DNA of 64,000 nt, from NCBI GenBank assembly GCA_964650695.1, contig CAZYVA010000002.1, forward strand, positions 1 through 64,000, given 5' to 3'. Positions within the stretch are counted from its first letter, which is position 1. Each line of letters starts with the position of its first letter. The notes under the pieces were generated by a model, which saw only the letters and a program-made list of their open reading frames with translations, had not been told where the DNA came from and did not search any database. Positions 53,458 to 61,832 of the stretch are shown piece after piece. The position numbers were made by a program, and so were the translations under genes. The DNA is from CAZYVA01 sp964650695. Its GTDB lineage: Bacteria; Bacillota; Clostridia; Lachnospirales; Lachnospiraceae.

Positions 53458-54450
53458 ATGGGGAGGCTGCTTTTTATTTACAACCCGTATGCCGGAAAAG
53501 AGTTGTTAAAGCCAAAGCTTTCGGATATCGTGGATATTTTCGTGAAGGCGGGATATGAAGTGACGATCTATCCAACCCAGGGATACAGGGACGCCTGTAA
53601 AAAAGTGCTGTCTATGGATGAGCATGCATATGACCTGCTCGTATGCAGCGGAGGGGACGGAACGCTGGATGAAGCCGTGAGCGCCATGATGGAGCGGCCG
53701 GAAAAAGCAAGGATCCCAGTCGGGTATATCCCTGCGGGCACAACAAATGATTTTGCCGCCAGCCTGCATATTCCCAGGCAGATCCTGAAAGCGGCGGACA
53801 ACGCTGTGCACGGGGAGGTGTTTTCCTGTGACATCGGCGGGTTTAACGGCGATACGTTTGTCTATATTGCTGCGTTCGGCCTGTTCACGGACGTGTCGTA
53901 TGAGACGGACCAGACGATGAAAAATGTGCTGGGCCATCTTGCATACTTGCTGGAAGGTACAAAACGCTTGTTCAATATCCCGTCTTACACGATGAAGGTC
54001 ATCCATGACGGAGAAGAGATAGAAGAGGAATTCATTTACGGAATGGTTACAAATTCCAAGTCCGTCGGCGGTTTCCGGAACATGACCGGGAAAAACGTGC
54101 GGTTTGATGACGGCCTGTTTGAAGTCACATTGATCAAGATGCCGAAAAACCCATTGGAGCTGCAGGAGATCGTGGCGGCGCTGCTGATCGAGCAGGCGGA
54201 CACGAAATATATGTACACGTTTAAAACCGGGGAGATCCGCTTCGAGTCGGACGATGAGATCCCGTGGACACTGGACGGGGAGTTTGGCGGCTCCCATTCT
54301 GACGTGACGATATGCAATTATAAAAAGCAGCTCCAGATCATGGTGCCGAAGAAATATATGACTTCCCTGATGGAAGGGGAAGCGGGAGGGAAGAAAAAGA
54401 AGAAGCTGCCCTTGATATCGGTTCCGATCATAAGCGAAAACGACGGATGA
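53458..54450 (+). CDS. Diacylglycerol kinase-family lipid kinase
   Basis: A 330-aa soluble or membrane-associated lipid kinase of the DagK/YegS family. The phosphate-binding motif CSGGDGTLDEAVSAM and IPAGTTNDFA are conserved; the C-terminal domain contains FDDGLFEVTLIK and WTLDGEFGG. ATG 53458 has AGGGAGG about 9 bases upstream; an in-frame ATG at 53419 lies in the terminator region. Likely makes phosphatidic acid from diacylglycerol released by lipoteichoic acid synthesis. Confidence 0.9.
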   Translation: MGRLLFIYNPYAGKELLKPKLSDIVDIFVKAGYEVTIYPTQGYRDACKKVLSMDEHAYDLLVCSGGDGTLDEAVSAMMERPEKARIPVGYIPAGTTNDFAASLHIPRQILKAADNAVHGEVFSCDIGGFNGDTFVYIAAFGLFTDVSYETDQTMKNVLGHLAYLLEGTKRLFNIPSYTMKVIHDGEEIEEEFIYGMVTNSKSVGGFRNMTGKNVRFDDGLFEVTLIKMPKNPLELQEIVAALLIEQADTKYMYTFKTGEIRFESDDEIPWTLDGEFGGSHSDVTICNYKKQLQIMVPKKYMTSLMEGEAGGKKKKKLPLISVPIISENDG

Positions 54451-54460
54451 ATCGTTACAA

Positions 54461-54561
54461 TCCACGGCCCCTCCTCCTACAAGCCGCAGACCGCCTTCTT
54501 TGAAGGCTATATGCCGCCTTGCGTCATACGTCTGAGGCTGTAAGGGGAGGCTCCTGCTTCG
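54461..54561 (-). repeat. Dispersed repeat family A, full copy (reverse)
   Basis: On the minus strand the order is AGCCTCCCCTTACAGCC, TCAGACGTATGACGC, GGCGGCATATAGCCTTCAAA, GGTCTGCGGCTTGTAGG and AGGAGGGGCCGTGGATTG. The same blocks occur at 37531-37637 and, in part, at 213-281. The two ends are complementary, so it can form a long imperfect hairpin. It lies directly after the lipid kinase gene. Confidence 0.8.
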
Positions 54562-54684
54562 CAGTCTGATTTGGAATAGATACACAGCCTCTTACGTGCA
54601 AGCGCGACGAGTCTGTGGATCTGTTTCAAATCGGCCGTGAATCGTAGTGATGAATCACATTTTTTGTAAAAACAAAAAAAATAC

Positions 54685-54713
54685 TTGCTTAACGGGATAT
54701 TCTTTGATATACT
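54685..54713 (+). promoter_or_regulatory. Promoter of tRNA-Glu
   Basis: TTGCTT, 17 bases, TATACT, 18 bases before the tRNA. Confidence 0.75.
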
Positions 54714-54730
54714 TGGCAAGTACCGATTGT

Positions 54731-54802
54731 GGCTCCATGGTCAAGCGGTTAAGACGCTAGCCTCTCACGCTGGAATCAGGGGTTCGATTCCCCTTGGAGT
54801 CA
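54731..54802 (+). tRNA. tRNA-Glu (anticodon CTC)
   Basis: A 72-nt tRNA. The acceptor GGCTCCA pairs with TGGAGTC; D-loop GGTCAAGCGGTTAAGAC, anticodon loop CTCTCAC (anticodon CTC) and T-loop GGTTCGATTCC are all standard for tRNA-Glu. CCA is not encoded. Confidence 0.95.
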
Positions 54803-54862
54803 TTTTGCTGGAAGCCCCAGGACGGCCGGTTTTGGAAGGGTTTTGGGACTTGTGGAAAGCAT

Positions 54863-54905
54863 AAAAAAGCAACCGCGCCCACGAAGGCCAGGTTGCTTTT
54901 TTATG
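54863..54905. terminator. Strong terminator after tRNA-Glu
   Basis: AAAAAAGCAACC pairs with GGTTGCTTTTTT. The symmetric A/T ends let it work in both directions. The rest of 54906-55146 shows no gene. Confidence 0.85.
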
Positions 54906-55146
54906 TGTCTCTCTTTTTCCCGCCCTCCAGATCCCGGCGCATCGCGAACCCGTTCCTGAGTAAATATGGCTTTGGCGGAAATTGACAATAAAATACAAAA
55001 ATGATAGAATGTACCAAGCAGTTCCGGCACGCCGGGGCTTCTTCGGCGTTTGATGCAGTTGTGCCGGCAAAGGGGCGCAAAAGCAGTGGAAAGAACAAAG
55101 CCGGAAATCTCATGTACTATGATACAAAACGGGGAAGGCAGATACT

Positions 55147-56094
55147 GTGGCGGAAAAAATAGGTTTGCTGATGCTGGGTCTTATTCTCTTGATAACCGGC
55201 TGCGGCGCGAAAGAAGAAGAATCTGCGGTTGCGCAGGAGGATCCGGGTTATGATTTCATATTGGTATGCCCGATCGTCGAAAACGAATATTGGCAGACCT
55301 GCATAGAGGGCATCCGGCAGGCGGATACGGAACTTGGCACGACTACCCAGGTCATTGGCGCCGATATGGCGGAAGATTTCCCTACGGAAATGGCCGCGTA
55401 TATGGAACAGGCCATCGCATCCGCGCCGGATGGGATCATGGGGTATGCCGGGGTAGAATCTGTCTATCCATTGATCAATAAGGCTGTCCGGCAAGGGATC
55501 CCTTTCCTTGCCATTGACAGCGATGCCCCTGACACGGACAGGGTGGCATATATAGGTACCGATGACTATGCCGCCGGGTATTTGGCCGGTGAGACGATGG
55601 TGGATCTGACCGGCGGGACGGCGAAGATCGGGATCCTGGTCAGCGATTTTTCCGCCGAAAGGGAACTGAACATCATCCATGCCTTCCAGGACGCCATTGC
55701 GGATTATGATATGGAGATCACGGCCATGGAAGAGTCCGTTGTTGACCCGGATATCGCGGAAGCAAACTCAAAGGCCATGCTGGAAAAACATCCGGAGATC
55801 ACGGCTATGTTCAATACTGGCGGCTATAATATCACTGGAGCCGCGCAGATGAAGCAGGCGCTGGGCCTGGATGAACTGACGCTCATCGGATTTGACGATA
55901 TAGAGGAAAATCTTGCTTTTGTCCGCGAAGGAGTCATCAATGCGATTTTAGTCCAGTCCCCTTACCAAATGGGTTACCAGGGCGTATATCTGCTGAAGGA
56001 ATGCGTCGATAACGGCAGCCTTTCACAAGAAACCTTTGATACGGGCACGGTTCTTGTGACACAGGAAAACGTGGATTCCTATCAGGACAAATAA
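55147..56094 (+). CDS. Substrate-binding lipoprotein, periplasmic-binding-protein (type 1, sugar) family
   Basis: A 315-aa exported lipoprotein. The signal LLMLGLILLITGCGAKEEE has the lipobox ITGC with Cys at about residue 19. The mature part is a RbsB/LacI-like ligand-binding fold (YDFILVCPIVENEYWQTCIEG, VAYIGTDDYAAGYLAGETMV, LTLIGFDDIEENLAFV). GTG 55147 is the start, with GGGGAAGG upstream. No ABC ATPase or permease gene is adjacent, so it is an orphan binding protein or a receptor. Its last 13 bases overlap the end of the convergent phosphoglucomutase gene. Confidence 0.88.
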   Translation: MAEKIGLLMLGLILLITGCGAKEEESAVAQEDPGYDFILVCPIVENEYWQTCIEGIRQADTELGTTTQVIGADMAEDFPTEMAAYMEQAIASAPDGIMGYAGVESVYPLINKAVRQGIPFLAIDSDAPDTDRVAYIGTDDYAAGYLAGETMVDLTGGTAKIGILVSDFSAERELNIIHAFQDAIADYDMEITAMEESVVDPDIAEANSKAMLEKHPEITAMFNTGGYNITGAAQMKQALGLDELTLIGFDDIEENLAFVREGVINAILVQSPYQMGYQGVYLLKECVDNGSLSQETFDTGTVLVTQENVDSYQDK

Positions 56095-57764
56095 TGCCCG
56101 ATCGCTTCCGCCAGCTTCTCTTTCTGTGCCTGGGCTTCTGCCAGGTCTTTTCCGAGCGTCGTAAAATATGCCTTGATCTTTGGCTCTGTCCCGGATGGGC
56201 GCACCACTACTTTCGCGCCGCCCTCCAGCGAATAGATCAGCACATTCGCCGCCGGGAGCCCTGTCTCTTCCGGTTTCTGGTAATCCATAACGTTCGTTAC
56301 CGGGATACCTGCAAATTCTTTCGGCGGTTCGTCCCGAAGCCCTTGCATGATGCCCGCCATCTTATCCATCCCCGTCAGCCCTGGAAATTCAAAACTGTCA
56401 ACCCGGTCCAGATAACGGCCGTACTGTGCGTAGATCTCTTCCAGCCTCTGCTTCAAAGAGCTTCCGATACTCCTGTAGTAAGCCGCCATCTCGCAAATAA
56501 GCATAGAACCGATCACAGCATCCTTGTCACGTACATAAGGCCCCCCAAGATATCCATAACTCTCCTCAAATCCAAAGATGAACCGGTCTTCTTCCCCGTC
56601 TGCCTCCAGTCTTGCAATCTGATCCCCGATCCATTTAAATCCGGTCAGGACATTCCGCATCTCTACACCGTAATGCGCCGCCACGGCATCCGCCAGCGGC
56701 GTTGATACGATGGACTTTACCGCAACCGCTTTCTTCGGCATCGTCCCTTTCTCGATCCTGCCCGCACAGATATAATCCAAAAGCAGCACGCCGACTTCAT
56801 TCCCGCTTACGAGCTCATAAGATCCGTCCGGGCATTTCATCGCGATCCCTACCCGGTCTGCGTCCGGGTCTGTCGCCAGCATCAAATCCGCATCCGTCTC
56901 CTTTGCCAGCTCCAACCCCCGTTCCAGCGCCGCAAAGATTTCCGGGTTTGGATAACTGCAGGTTGTAAAGTAGCCATTCGGATACTCCTGATCCGGCACA
57001 ATGGTAATGTCCGTCATGCCAATGTCCTTCAAAACCCGCGTTACCGGGACAAGCCCTGAACCATTCAGCGGGCTGTATACCAGCTTCAGCCCTGCGCTCC
57101 TGCAAAGCCCCGGACGTACCTGGCGGGACTCTACCGCATCATAAAAAGCTTGCTTGCAGTCATCCCTTACAAAACGGATCAGCCCCTCTTCCACGCCCTC
57201 GGCAAAGGACATACACTTTGCGCCTGTCAGGACGTCTATTTTCTGGATCTCCTCATAGACGACAGCCGCCGCGTCGTTTGTCATTTGGCAGCCGTCTGGC
57301 CCGTATGCTTTATAACCGTTGTACTGCGCCGGGTTGTGGGACGCCGTCACCATGATGCCTGCGTTGCACCCGTAATAGCGGGTCGCGAAAGAAAGCGCCG
57401 GCACCGGCATCAACGCGTCATAGATGCGTACCCGGATGCCGTTTGCCGCCAAGACACCCGCCGCTTCCTTTGCAAATACATCGCTTTTCAAACGGCTGTC
57501 ATAGCTGATAGCAACCGTCTGGCTGCCGCCCTGTCTCTTCACCCAGTTTGCCAGCCCTTGCGTCGCCTGGCGGACAACATAAATATTCATGCGGTTTGTA
57601 CCCGCCCCCAGCACGCCGCGCAGCCCCGCCGTGCCAAACTTCAGCGTAACGGCAAAGCGTTCCTTGATTTCCTCATCTTTTCCTTTGATTTTAGACAATT
57701 CCGGCTCCAGGTCCGGATCCGCCAGATCTGCTTCCAGCCACCGCTGGTACTCATCCTGATACAT
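56082..57764 (-). CDS. Phospho-sugar mutase (phosphoglucomutase/phosphomannomutase)
   Basis: A 560-aa alpha-D-phosphohexomutase that interconverts glucose-1-phosphate and glucose-6-phosphate (or mannose equivalents). The phosphoserine loop is VTASHNPAQYNGYKAYG, the metal-binding loop LATDPDADRVGIA, the sugar loop GFEESYGYLGGPYVRDKDA and the phosphate-binding RPSGTEPKIKAY. Length fits the longer Firmicutes PgcA type. AGGAG precedes the ATG. It converges with the lipoprotein gene with overlapping ends and no visible terminator between them. Confidence 0.93.
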   Translation of the reverse strand: MYQDEYQRWLEADLADPDLEPELSKIKGKDEEIKERFAVTLKFGTAGLRGVLGAGTNRMNIYVVRQATQGLANWVKRQGGSQTVAISYDSRLKSDVFAKEAAGVLAANGIRVRIYDALMPVPALSFATRYYGCNAGIMVTASHNPAQYNGYKAYGPDGCQMTNDAAAVVYEEIQKIDVLTGAKCMSFAEGVEEGLIRFVRDDCKQAFYDAVESRQVRPGLCRSAGLKLVYSPLNGSGLVPVTRVLKDIGMTDITIVPDQEYPNGYFTTCSYPNPEIFAALERGLELAKETDADLMLATDPDADRVGIAMKCPDGSYELVSGNEVGVLLLDYICAGRIEKGTMPKKAVAVKSIVSTPLADAVAAHYGVEMRNVLTGFKWIGDQIARLEADGEEDRFIFGFEESYGYLGGPYVRDKDAVIGSMLICEMAAYYRSIGSSLKQRLEEIYAQYGRYLDRVDSFEFPGLTGMDKMAGIMQGLRDEPPKEFAGIPVTNVMDYQKPEETGLPAANVLIYSLEGGAKVVVRPSGTEPKIKAYFTTLGKDLAEAQAQKEKLAEAIGHYLS

Positions 57765-57780
57765 GCTTAACCACTCCTAT

Positions 57781-57892
57781 TTCTCTAATTTGCTTGGTGA
57801 TACCAGGGTCAAATAGATCAAAATCCGATGCAAGCCTGCCTGCAAGAGGATTTTTGGATACCGGTATCATTTGGGCCAAAGGCTTTCGACCC
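57781..57892 (-). promoter_or_regulatory. Structured leader of the phospho-sugar mutase gene
   Basis: In the predicted transcript GGGTC pairs with GACCC, TGATACC with GGTATCA, and AAAATCC with GGATTTT around a GC-rich loop. The first two pairings cross, which suggests a pseudoknot; GATACCGGTATC is also a local palindrome, giving an alternative fold. It ends shortly before AGGAG of the gene. No known riboswitch class was recognised. Confidence 0.45.
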
Positions 57893-57896
57893 CTAC

Positions 57897-57925
57897 ATCA
57901 TAGCATGTTTTAAGGGAGATGGCAA
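57897..57925 (-). promoter_or_regulatory. Promoter of the phospho-sugar mutase gene
   Basis: On the minus strand TTGCCA, 17 bases, TATGAT, giving a leader of about 125 bases. Confidence 0.7.
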
Positions 57926-57966
57926 TGCGTACATTCACGATCTGGCTGGGTTCTGTGAAAAAAGAC

Positions 57967-57987
57967 TGTTAAATAATCTACTTAACA
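57967..57987. promoter_or_regulatory. Inverted repeat TGTTAA-N9-TTAACA upstream of the hydrogenase promoter
   Basis: The two half-sites equal Rex half-sites, but the spacer is 9 bases where known sites are closer. It lies just upstream of the -35 box. Confidence 0.35.
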
Positions 57988-57994
57988 AAAACGG

Positions 57995-58023
57995 TTTCCA
58001 ATTGTAAAAATGAATGATATAAT
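57995..58023 (+). promoter_or_regulatory. Promoter of the flavoprotein-hydrogenase operon
   Basis: TTTCCA, 17 bases, TATAAT. The -10 is perfect and the -35 weak, as expected of a regulated promoter. Confidence 0.6.
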
Positions 58024-58134
58024 AAGCTTGGTTTTGCCGTTTTATGTGTTATATGACTAAAGAACGGCTGCTGTTTCCCCATAAGCGGCTATAAACGGCA
58101 GCACACAATTATTTACGAAAAGGAAGGTGGAAGA

Positions 58135-59967
58135 ATGAGTAGGTTATCTGTAAAAGCTACAGATAAGGTGGATTCGACGACTGAGAAACTGATGAAAGAG
58201 TTTACCCAGCGCATTGTTGCAAATCCGCCTGGTGTCTGTCCGGTTGACATGCAGTTGGCATTTTTAAAGACATGCCACGCGCAGACTTGTGGCAAATGCG
58301 TGCCATGCCGTGTGGGACTGGGGAAATTGGAAGAACTTCTGGAGAGCGTATTGAACAATACGGCAACGGAAAGGACGCTGGAGTTGATTGAAAAGACGGC
58401 GACGAACATTAAAAATTCCGCGGACTGCGCGATTGGTTTTGAGTCTGCAAGGATGGTGCTTGCCGGGTTTGAAGGGTTCAAGGAGGATTATATTTCCCAT
58501 GTGCATGGGCATAAGTGCCTGGGCTCCTTTGAACAGCCGATCCCGTGCGTAACCCTCTGTCCGGCGAACGTGGATATTCCGGGGTATATCGCCCTGGCGG
58601 GCGGAGGACGCTGCGCGGACGCGGTGCGCCTGATCCGCAAGGACAATCCGTTCCCGACCGCCTGCGCGTTGATCTGTGAGCATCCTTGCGAGGCCCGCTG
58701 CCGCCGCACGATGATTGACGACGCGGTCAATATACGGGGTATGAAGCGGTATGCGGTAGACAAGGCGAGGGCAGACCAAGTCCCGGCGCCGACGTGCGCG
58801 CCGTCCACAGGAAAGAGAGTGGCGATCGTCGGCGGAGGGCCGAGCGGCCTGACAGCGGCTTATTTCCTGCAGCTCATGGGCCATAAGGTGACGGTGTATG
58901 AAGAAAAGGCACAGCTTGGCGGTATGCTGCGCTATGGCATCCCGAATTACCGTTTCCCAAGGGAGAGGCTGCAGGAAGATATTGACGCGATCCTCTCCAC
59001 AGGGATCGAGGTGAAGCTGAATACAGATATCGGGACGGAAGAGATCTCCAGGCTCCATGAAGAGTATGACGCGGTTTACATCGCTATAGGGGCGCATTCC
59101 GATAAGAAGCTTGGATTAGAGGGCGAGGATATTGAAAATGTGATCTCCGCCGTGGATATGCTGCGGGAGATTGGGGACAACCGGTATCCGGATTTCACAG
59201 GAAAGCGTGTCGTCGTCGTCGGCGGCGGGAATGTGGCGATGGACTGTGCGCGGACAGCCATCCGTTCCAACGCGAAGACGGTCAGCATCGTATACCGCCG
59301 CCGCCAGGATGATATGACGGCGCTCCCTGCGGAAGTGGAAGGAGCCATTGCGGAAGGGATTGAGCTTGTGACGCTGAAAGCGCCTGTCCGGGTAGAAGCG
59401 GACGCGGAAGGCAAGGTGGCGGCTCTCTGGGTACAGCCGCAGATCATCGGGCCTGTACGCAGCGGGAGGCCGGCGCCGCGAAAAGCGGAAAAGCCGGAAG
59501 AAAGGCTGGAATGCGACATTGTTTTAGTGGCGATCGGGCAGGATATCGTCTCCGCGCCGTTTGAAAAAGCCGGGCTGGCGACAAAGCGTGGCCGTATCTG
59601 CGCGGATGAAAGCGGGGCATGCAACCGCGTAGGGATCTATGCGGGAGGCGACTGCGTATCCGGGCCGGCGACCGTCATCAAAGCGATCGCGGCGGGCAAG
59701 GTGGCAGCGGCCAATATTGACGGGTTCCTTGGGTTCCATCATCCGATTTCGGTGGATATTGACATCCCGGAGCCATTACTGAATGATAAGGCGCCATGCG
59801 GCCGTGTCAACCTGGAAGAAAAAGAATCCTGGGCGCGCCGTGATAATTTTGAAGGCATTGAGTATACCATGAGCGATGAAGAAGCAATCCAGGAAGCAGG
59901 CCGCTGCTTACGGTGTGATAAGCACGGATGCGGGACATTGAGAGGAGGTCGGCAGTACGAATGGTAA
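58135..59967 (+). CDS. NuoF C-terminal/GltD-NfnL hybrid iron-sulfur flavoprotein, hydrogenase partner
   Basis: A 610-aa electron-transfer protein. Residues about 20-120 match the NuoF C-terminus with the [4Fe-4S] motif CGKCVPCRVG but without the FMN/NADH domain. Residues 135-610 are GltD/NfnL-like: N-terminal clusters from PCVTLCPANVDIPGY and CEHPCEARCRR, FAD site RVAIVGGGPSGLTAAYFLQL, second dinucleotide site KRVVVVGGGNVAMDCARTA and the end GIYAGGDCVSGPATV. A final CLRCDKHGCG could hold more metal. Overlaps hydA by 7 bases, so it is the likely redox partner. Function in NAD(P)H-coupled or bifurcating H2 metabolism is inference. Confidence 0.88.
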   Translation: MSRLSVKATDKVDSTTEKLMKEFTQRIVANPPGVCPVDMQLAFLKTCHAQTCGKCVPCRVGLGKLEELLESVLNNTATERTLELIEKTATNIKNSADCAIGFESARMVLAGFEGFKEDYISHVHGHKCLGSFEQPIPCVTLCPANVDIPGYIALAGGGRCADAVRLIRKDNPFPTACALICEHPCEARCRRTMIDDAVNIRGMKRYAVDKARADQVPAPTCAPSTGKRVAIVGGGPSGLTAAYFLQLMGHKVTVYEEKAQLGGMLRYGIPNYRFPRERLQEDIDAILSTGIEVKLNTDIGTEEISRLHEEYDAVYIAIGAHSDKKLGLEGEDIENVISAVDMLREIGDNRYPDFTGKRVVVVGGGNVAMDCARTAIRSNAKTVSIVYRRRQDDMTALPAEVEGAIAEGIELVTLKAPVRVEADAEGKVAALWVQPQIIGPVRSGRPAPRKAEKPEERLECDIVLVAIGQDIVSAPFEKAGLATKRGRICADESGACNRVGIYAGGDCVSGPATVIKAIAAGKVAAANIDGFLGFHHPISVDIDIPEPLLNDKAPCGRVNLEEKESWARRDNFEGIEYTMSDEEAIQEAGRCLRCDKHGCGTLRGGRQYEW

Positions 59968-61697
59968 ACCTGACAATCGATCATAAAAAAATCAGCGTAC
60001 CGGAGGGTACGACAATCTTAAAAGCCGCTGAAGCCGCGGGAGTACATATCCCGACTCTTTGTTTTCTGGAGGGGATCAATGAAATCGGCGCCTGCCGTAT
60101 CTGCTGCGTGGAGATCGAGGGGAAAGAAACCCTTGTCGCGTCCTGCAACACAAAGGTAGAAGAAGGGATGGTCGTATATACCAGCAGTGAAAAAGCACAG
60201 TATGCGAGAAGAATGAACCTTCAGTTTATCCTTTCACAGCACGATTTCCGCTGCGCGGCATGCCAGAGAAATGGGAACTGTTCCTTGCAGAAGGTCTGCG
60301 CGGATATGAATATCAATGAAGTCCCGTATGAGCAGTCCTATGAGCCGCTGAACTGGGATCTCCATTTCCCGTTGATCCGCACGGTGGGGAAATGCATCAA
60401 ATGTATGCGTTGCGTGCAGATCTGTGAAAAAGTCCAGGGATTGGGCGTATGGGACATTGTCAATACAGGGCAGCGCACCAATGTGGACGTATCGAAGATG
60501 AGGAAAATCAACGAGGCCAACTGCTCCCTCTGCGGACAGTGCATTACCCATTGCCCGACCGGGGCGCTCAGGGAGCGTGACGATGTCCGCAAGGTGCTGG
60601 ACGCGATCCACGACCCGAAGAAGATCGTTGTCATCCAGATCGCTCCGGCGGTACGTGCGGCATGGGGCGACGGGCTTGGGCTTCCTCCTGAGATGGCGAC
60701 GGAAAAAAGGATGGCGGCGGCCGCAAGGGCGCTGGGCGCGGATTATGTATTTGATACGGATTTCAGCGCCGACCTGACGATCATGGAAGAAGCGAACGAG
60801 TTTCTCGAACGTTTCACGCACCATGAGGATTACAAGTGGCCGATGTATACGTCCTGCTGCCCAGGCTGGGTACGGTTCCTGAAATCCGAGTACCCGGAGA
60901 TGACGGACCAGCTCTCTACCGCCAAATCGCCGCAGCAGATGTTTGGGGCGGTTGCGAAGTCCTATTTCGCGGAGAAGGTAGCGGATGTTGACCCCAATGA
61001 CATTTTCTGCGTGTCCATCATGCCTTGCACAGCCAAGAAAGCAGAATGCGACCTCCCGAATATCAATGACACGGATGCGGCTAAGGATGTGGATATTGTC
61101 CTTACCACAAGGGAATTTGACCGGGTGCTGCGTTCACAACTGGTCGATCCGGCGAACCTGGAAGAGGAAGAGTTTGACTCCCCGCTTGGGACAGGGACGG
61201 GCGCTGGCGTTATCTTCGGCGCAACCGGCGGCGTTATGGAGGCAGCGCTGCGTACCGCTTATTATGCGCTGACGAAAACGAACCCGGATCCGGATATGTT
61301 CCAGATGGTGCGCGGCCTTGACGGGATCAAGGAAGCGGAACTGAAGATTGCGGGGATCCCGTTGAAGGTGGCTGTTTCAAGCGGCCTGGCGAATACAAGG
61401 AGGCTGATCGAGAGGATCAAATCCGGCGAGGCATCCTATGACTTTGTAGAGGTTATGGCCTGTCCGGGCGGATGCGCGGGCGGAGGCGGGCAGCCGATCA
61501 ATGACGGGCAGGAGCTGGCCGGTGAGCGCGGCGGCAAACTGTACGTGCTTGACAAGAACAACCCGCTTAGGTTCTCGCATGAGAACCCATCCGTGATCGC
61601 ACTGTATGATGAGTATTTGGGGGAACCATTGTCCCACAAGGCGCATAAGCTGCTGCATACAGACCATCATGGGTGGAGCATGCCGAACGAGAAGTAA
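59961..61697 (+). CDS. hydA: [FeFe]-hydrogenase catalytic subunit
   Basis: A 578-aa group A hydrogenase. In order: [2Fe-2S] domain (PTLCFLEGINEIGACRICCVEI), His-Cys3 cluster (HDFRCAACQRNGNCSLQ), two [4Fe-4S] clusters (CIKCMRCVQICEKVQ, CSLCGQCITHCPTGAL), and the H-cluster signatures TSCCPGW (L1), MPCTAKKAE (L2) and ACPGGCAGGGGQP (L3), then the small-subunit tail. ATG 59961 overlaps the stop of the upstream gene and follows AGGAGG closely. The NAD(P)-linked partner is encoded by that gene; maturases HydE/F/G are not in the window. Confidence 0.97.
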   Translation: MVNLTIDHKKISVPEGTTILKAAEAAGVHIPTLCFLEGINEIGACRICCVEIEGKETLVASCNTKVEEGMVVYTSSEKAQYARRMNLQFILSQHDFRCAACQRNGNCSLQKVCADMNINEVPYEQSYEPLNWDLHFPLIRTVGKCIKCMRCVQICEKVQGLGVWDIVNTGQRTNVDVSKMRKINEANCSLCGQCITHCPTGALRERDDVRKVLDAIHDPKKIVVIQIAPAVRAAWGDGLGLPPEMATEKRMAAAARALGADYVFDTDFSADLTIMEEANEFLERFTHHEDYKWPMYTSCCPGWVRFLKSEYPEMTDQLSTAKSPQQMFGAVAKSYFAEKVADVDPNDIFCVSIMPCTAKKAECDLPNINDTDAAKDVDIVLTTREFDRVLRSQLVDPANLEEEEFDSPLGTGTGAGVIFGATGGVMEAALRTAYYALTKTNPDPDMFQMVRGLDGIKEAELKIAGIPLKVAVSSGLANTRRLIERIKSGEASYDFVEVMACPGGCAGGGGQPINDGQELAGERGGKLYVLDKNNPLRFSHENPSVIALYDEYLGEPLSHKAHKLLHTDHHGWSMPNEK

Positions 61698-61726
61698 AGA
61701 ACGGCTCATCAATGGTGGAAAGAAAC

Positions 61727-61814
61727 GGCCGCCCCGCTTTTTGGGGGACTGTAATGAAAGAACAGGTGCAAGTCCTTCTCATTTTGTTACAGTTCCCAAA
61801 AAACGGGGGCGGCC
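61727..61814. repeat. 28-bp-arm inverted repeat between hydA and sleB-like gene
   Basis: The left arm 61727-61754 starts GGCCGCCCC, then GCTTTTTGGGGGACTGTAA; the right arm 61787-61814 is its near-perfect complement. The loop is 32 bases. On the plus strand TGTTTTAT follows, so it can end hydA transcription; on the minus strand it can serve the sleB-like gene. It is longer than usual terminators. Confidence 0.8.
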
Positions 61815-61832
61815 TGTTTTATACACTCTATT

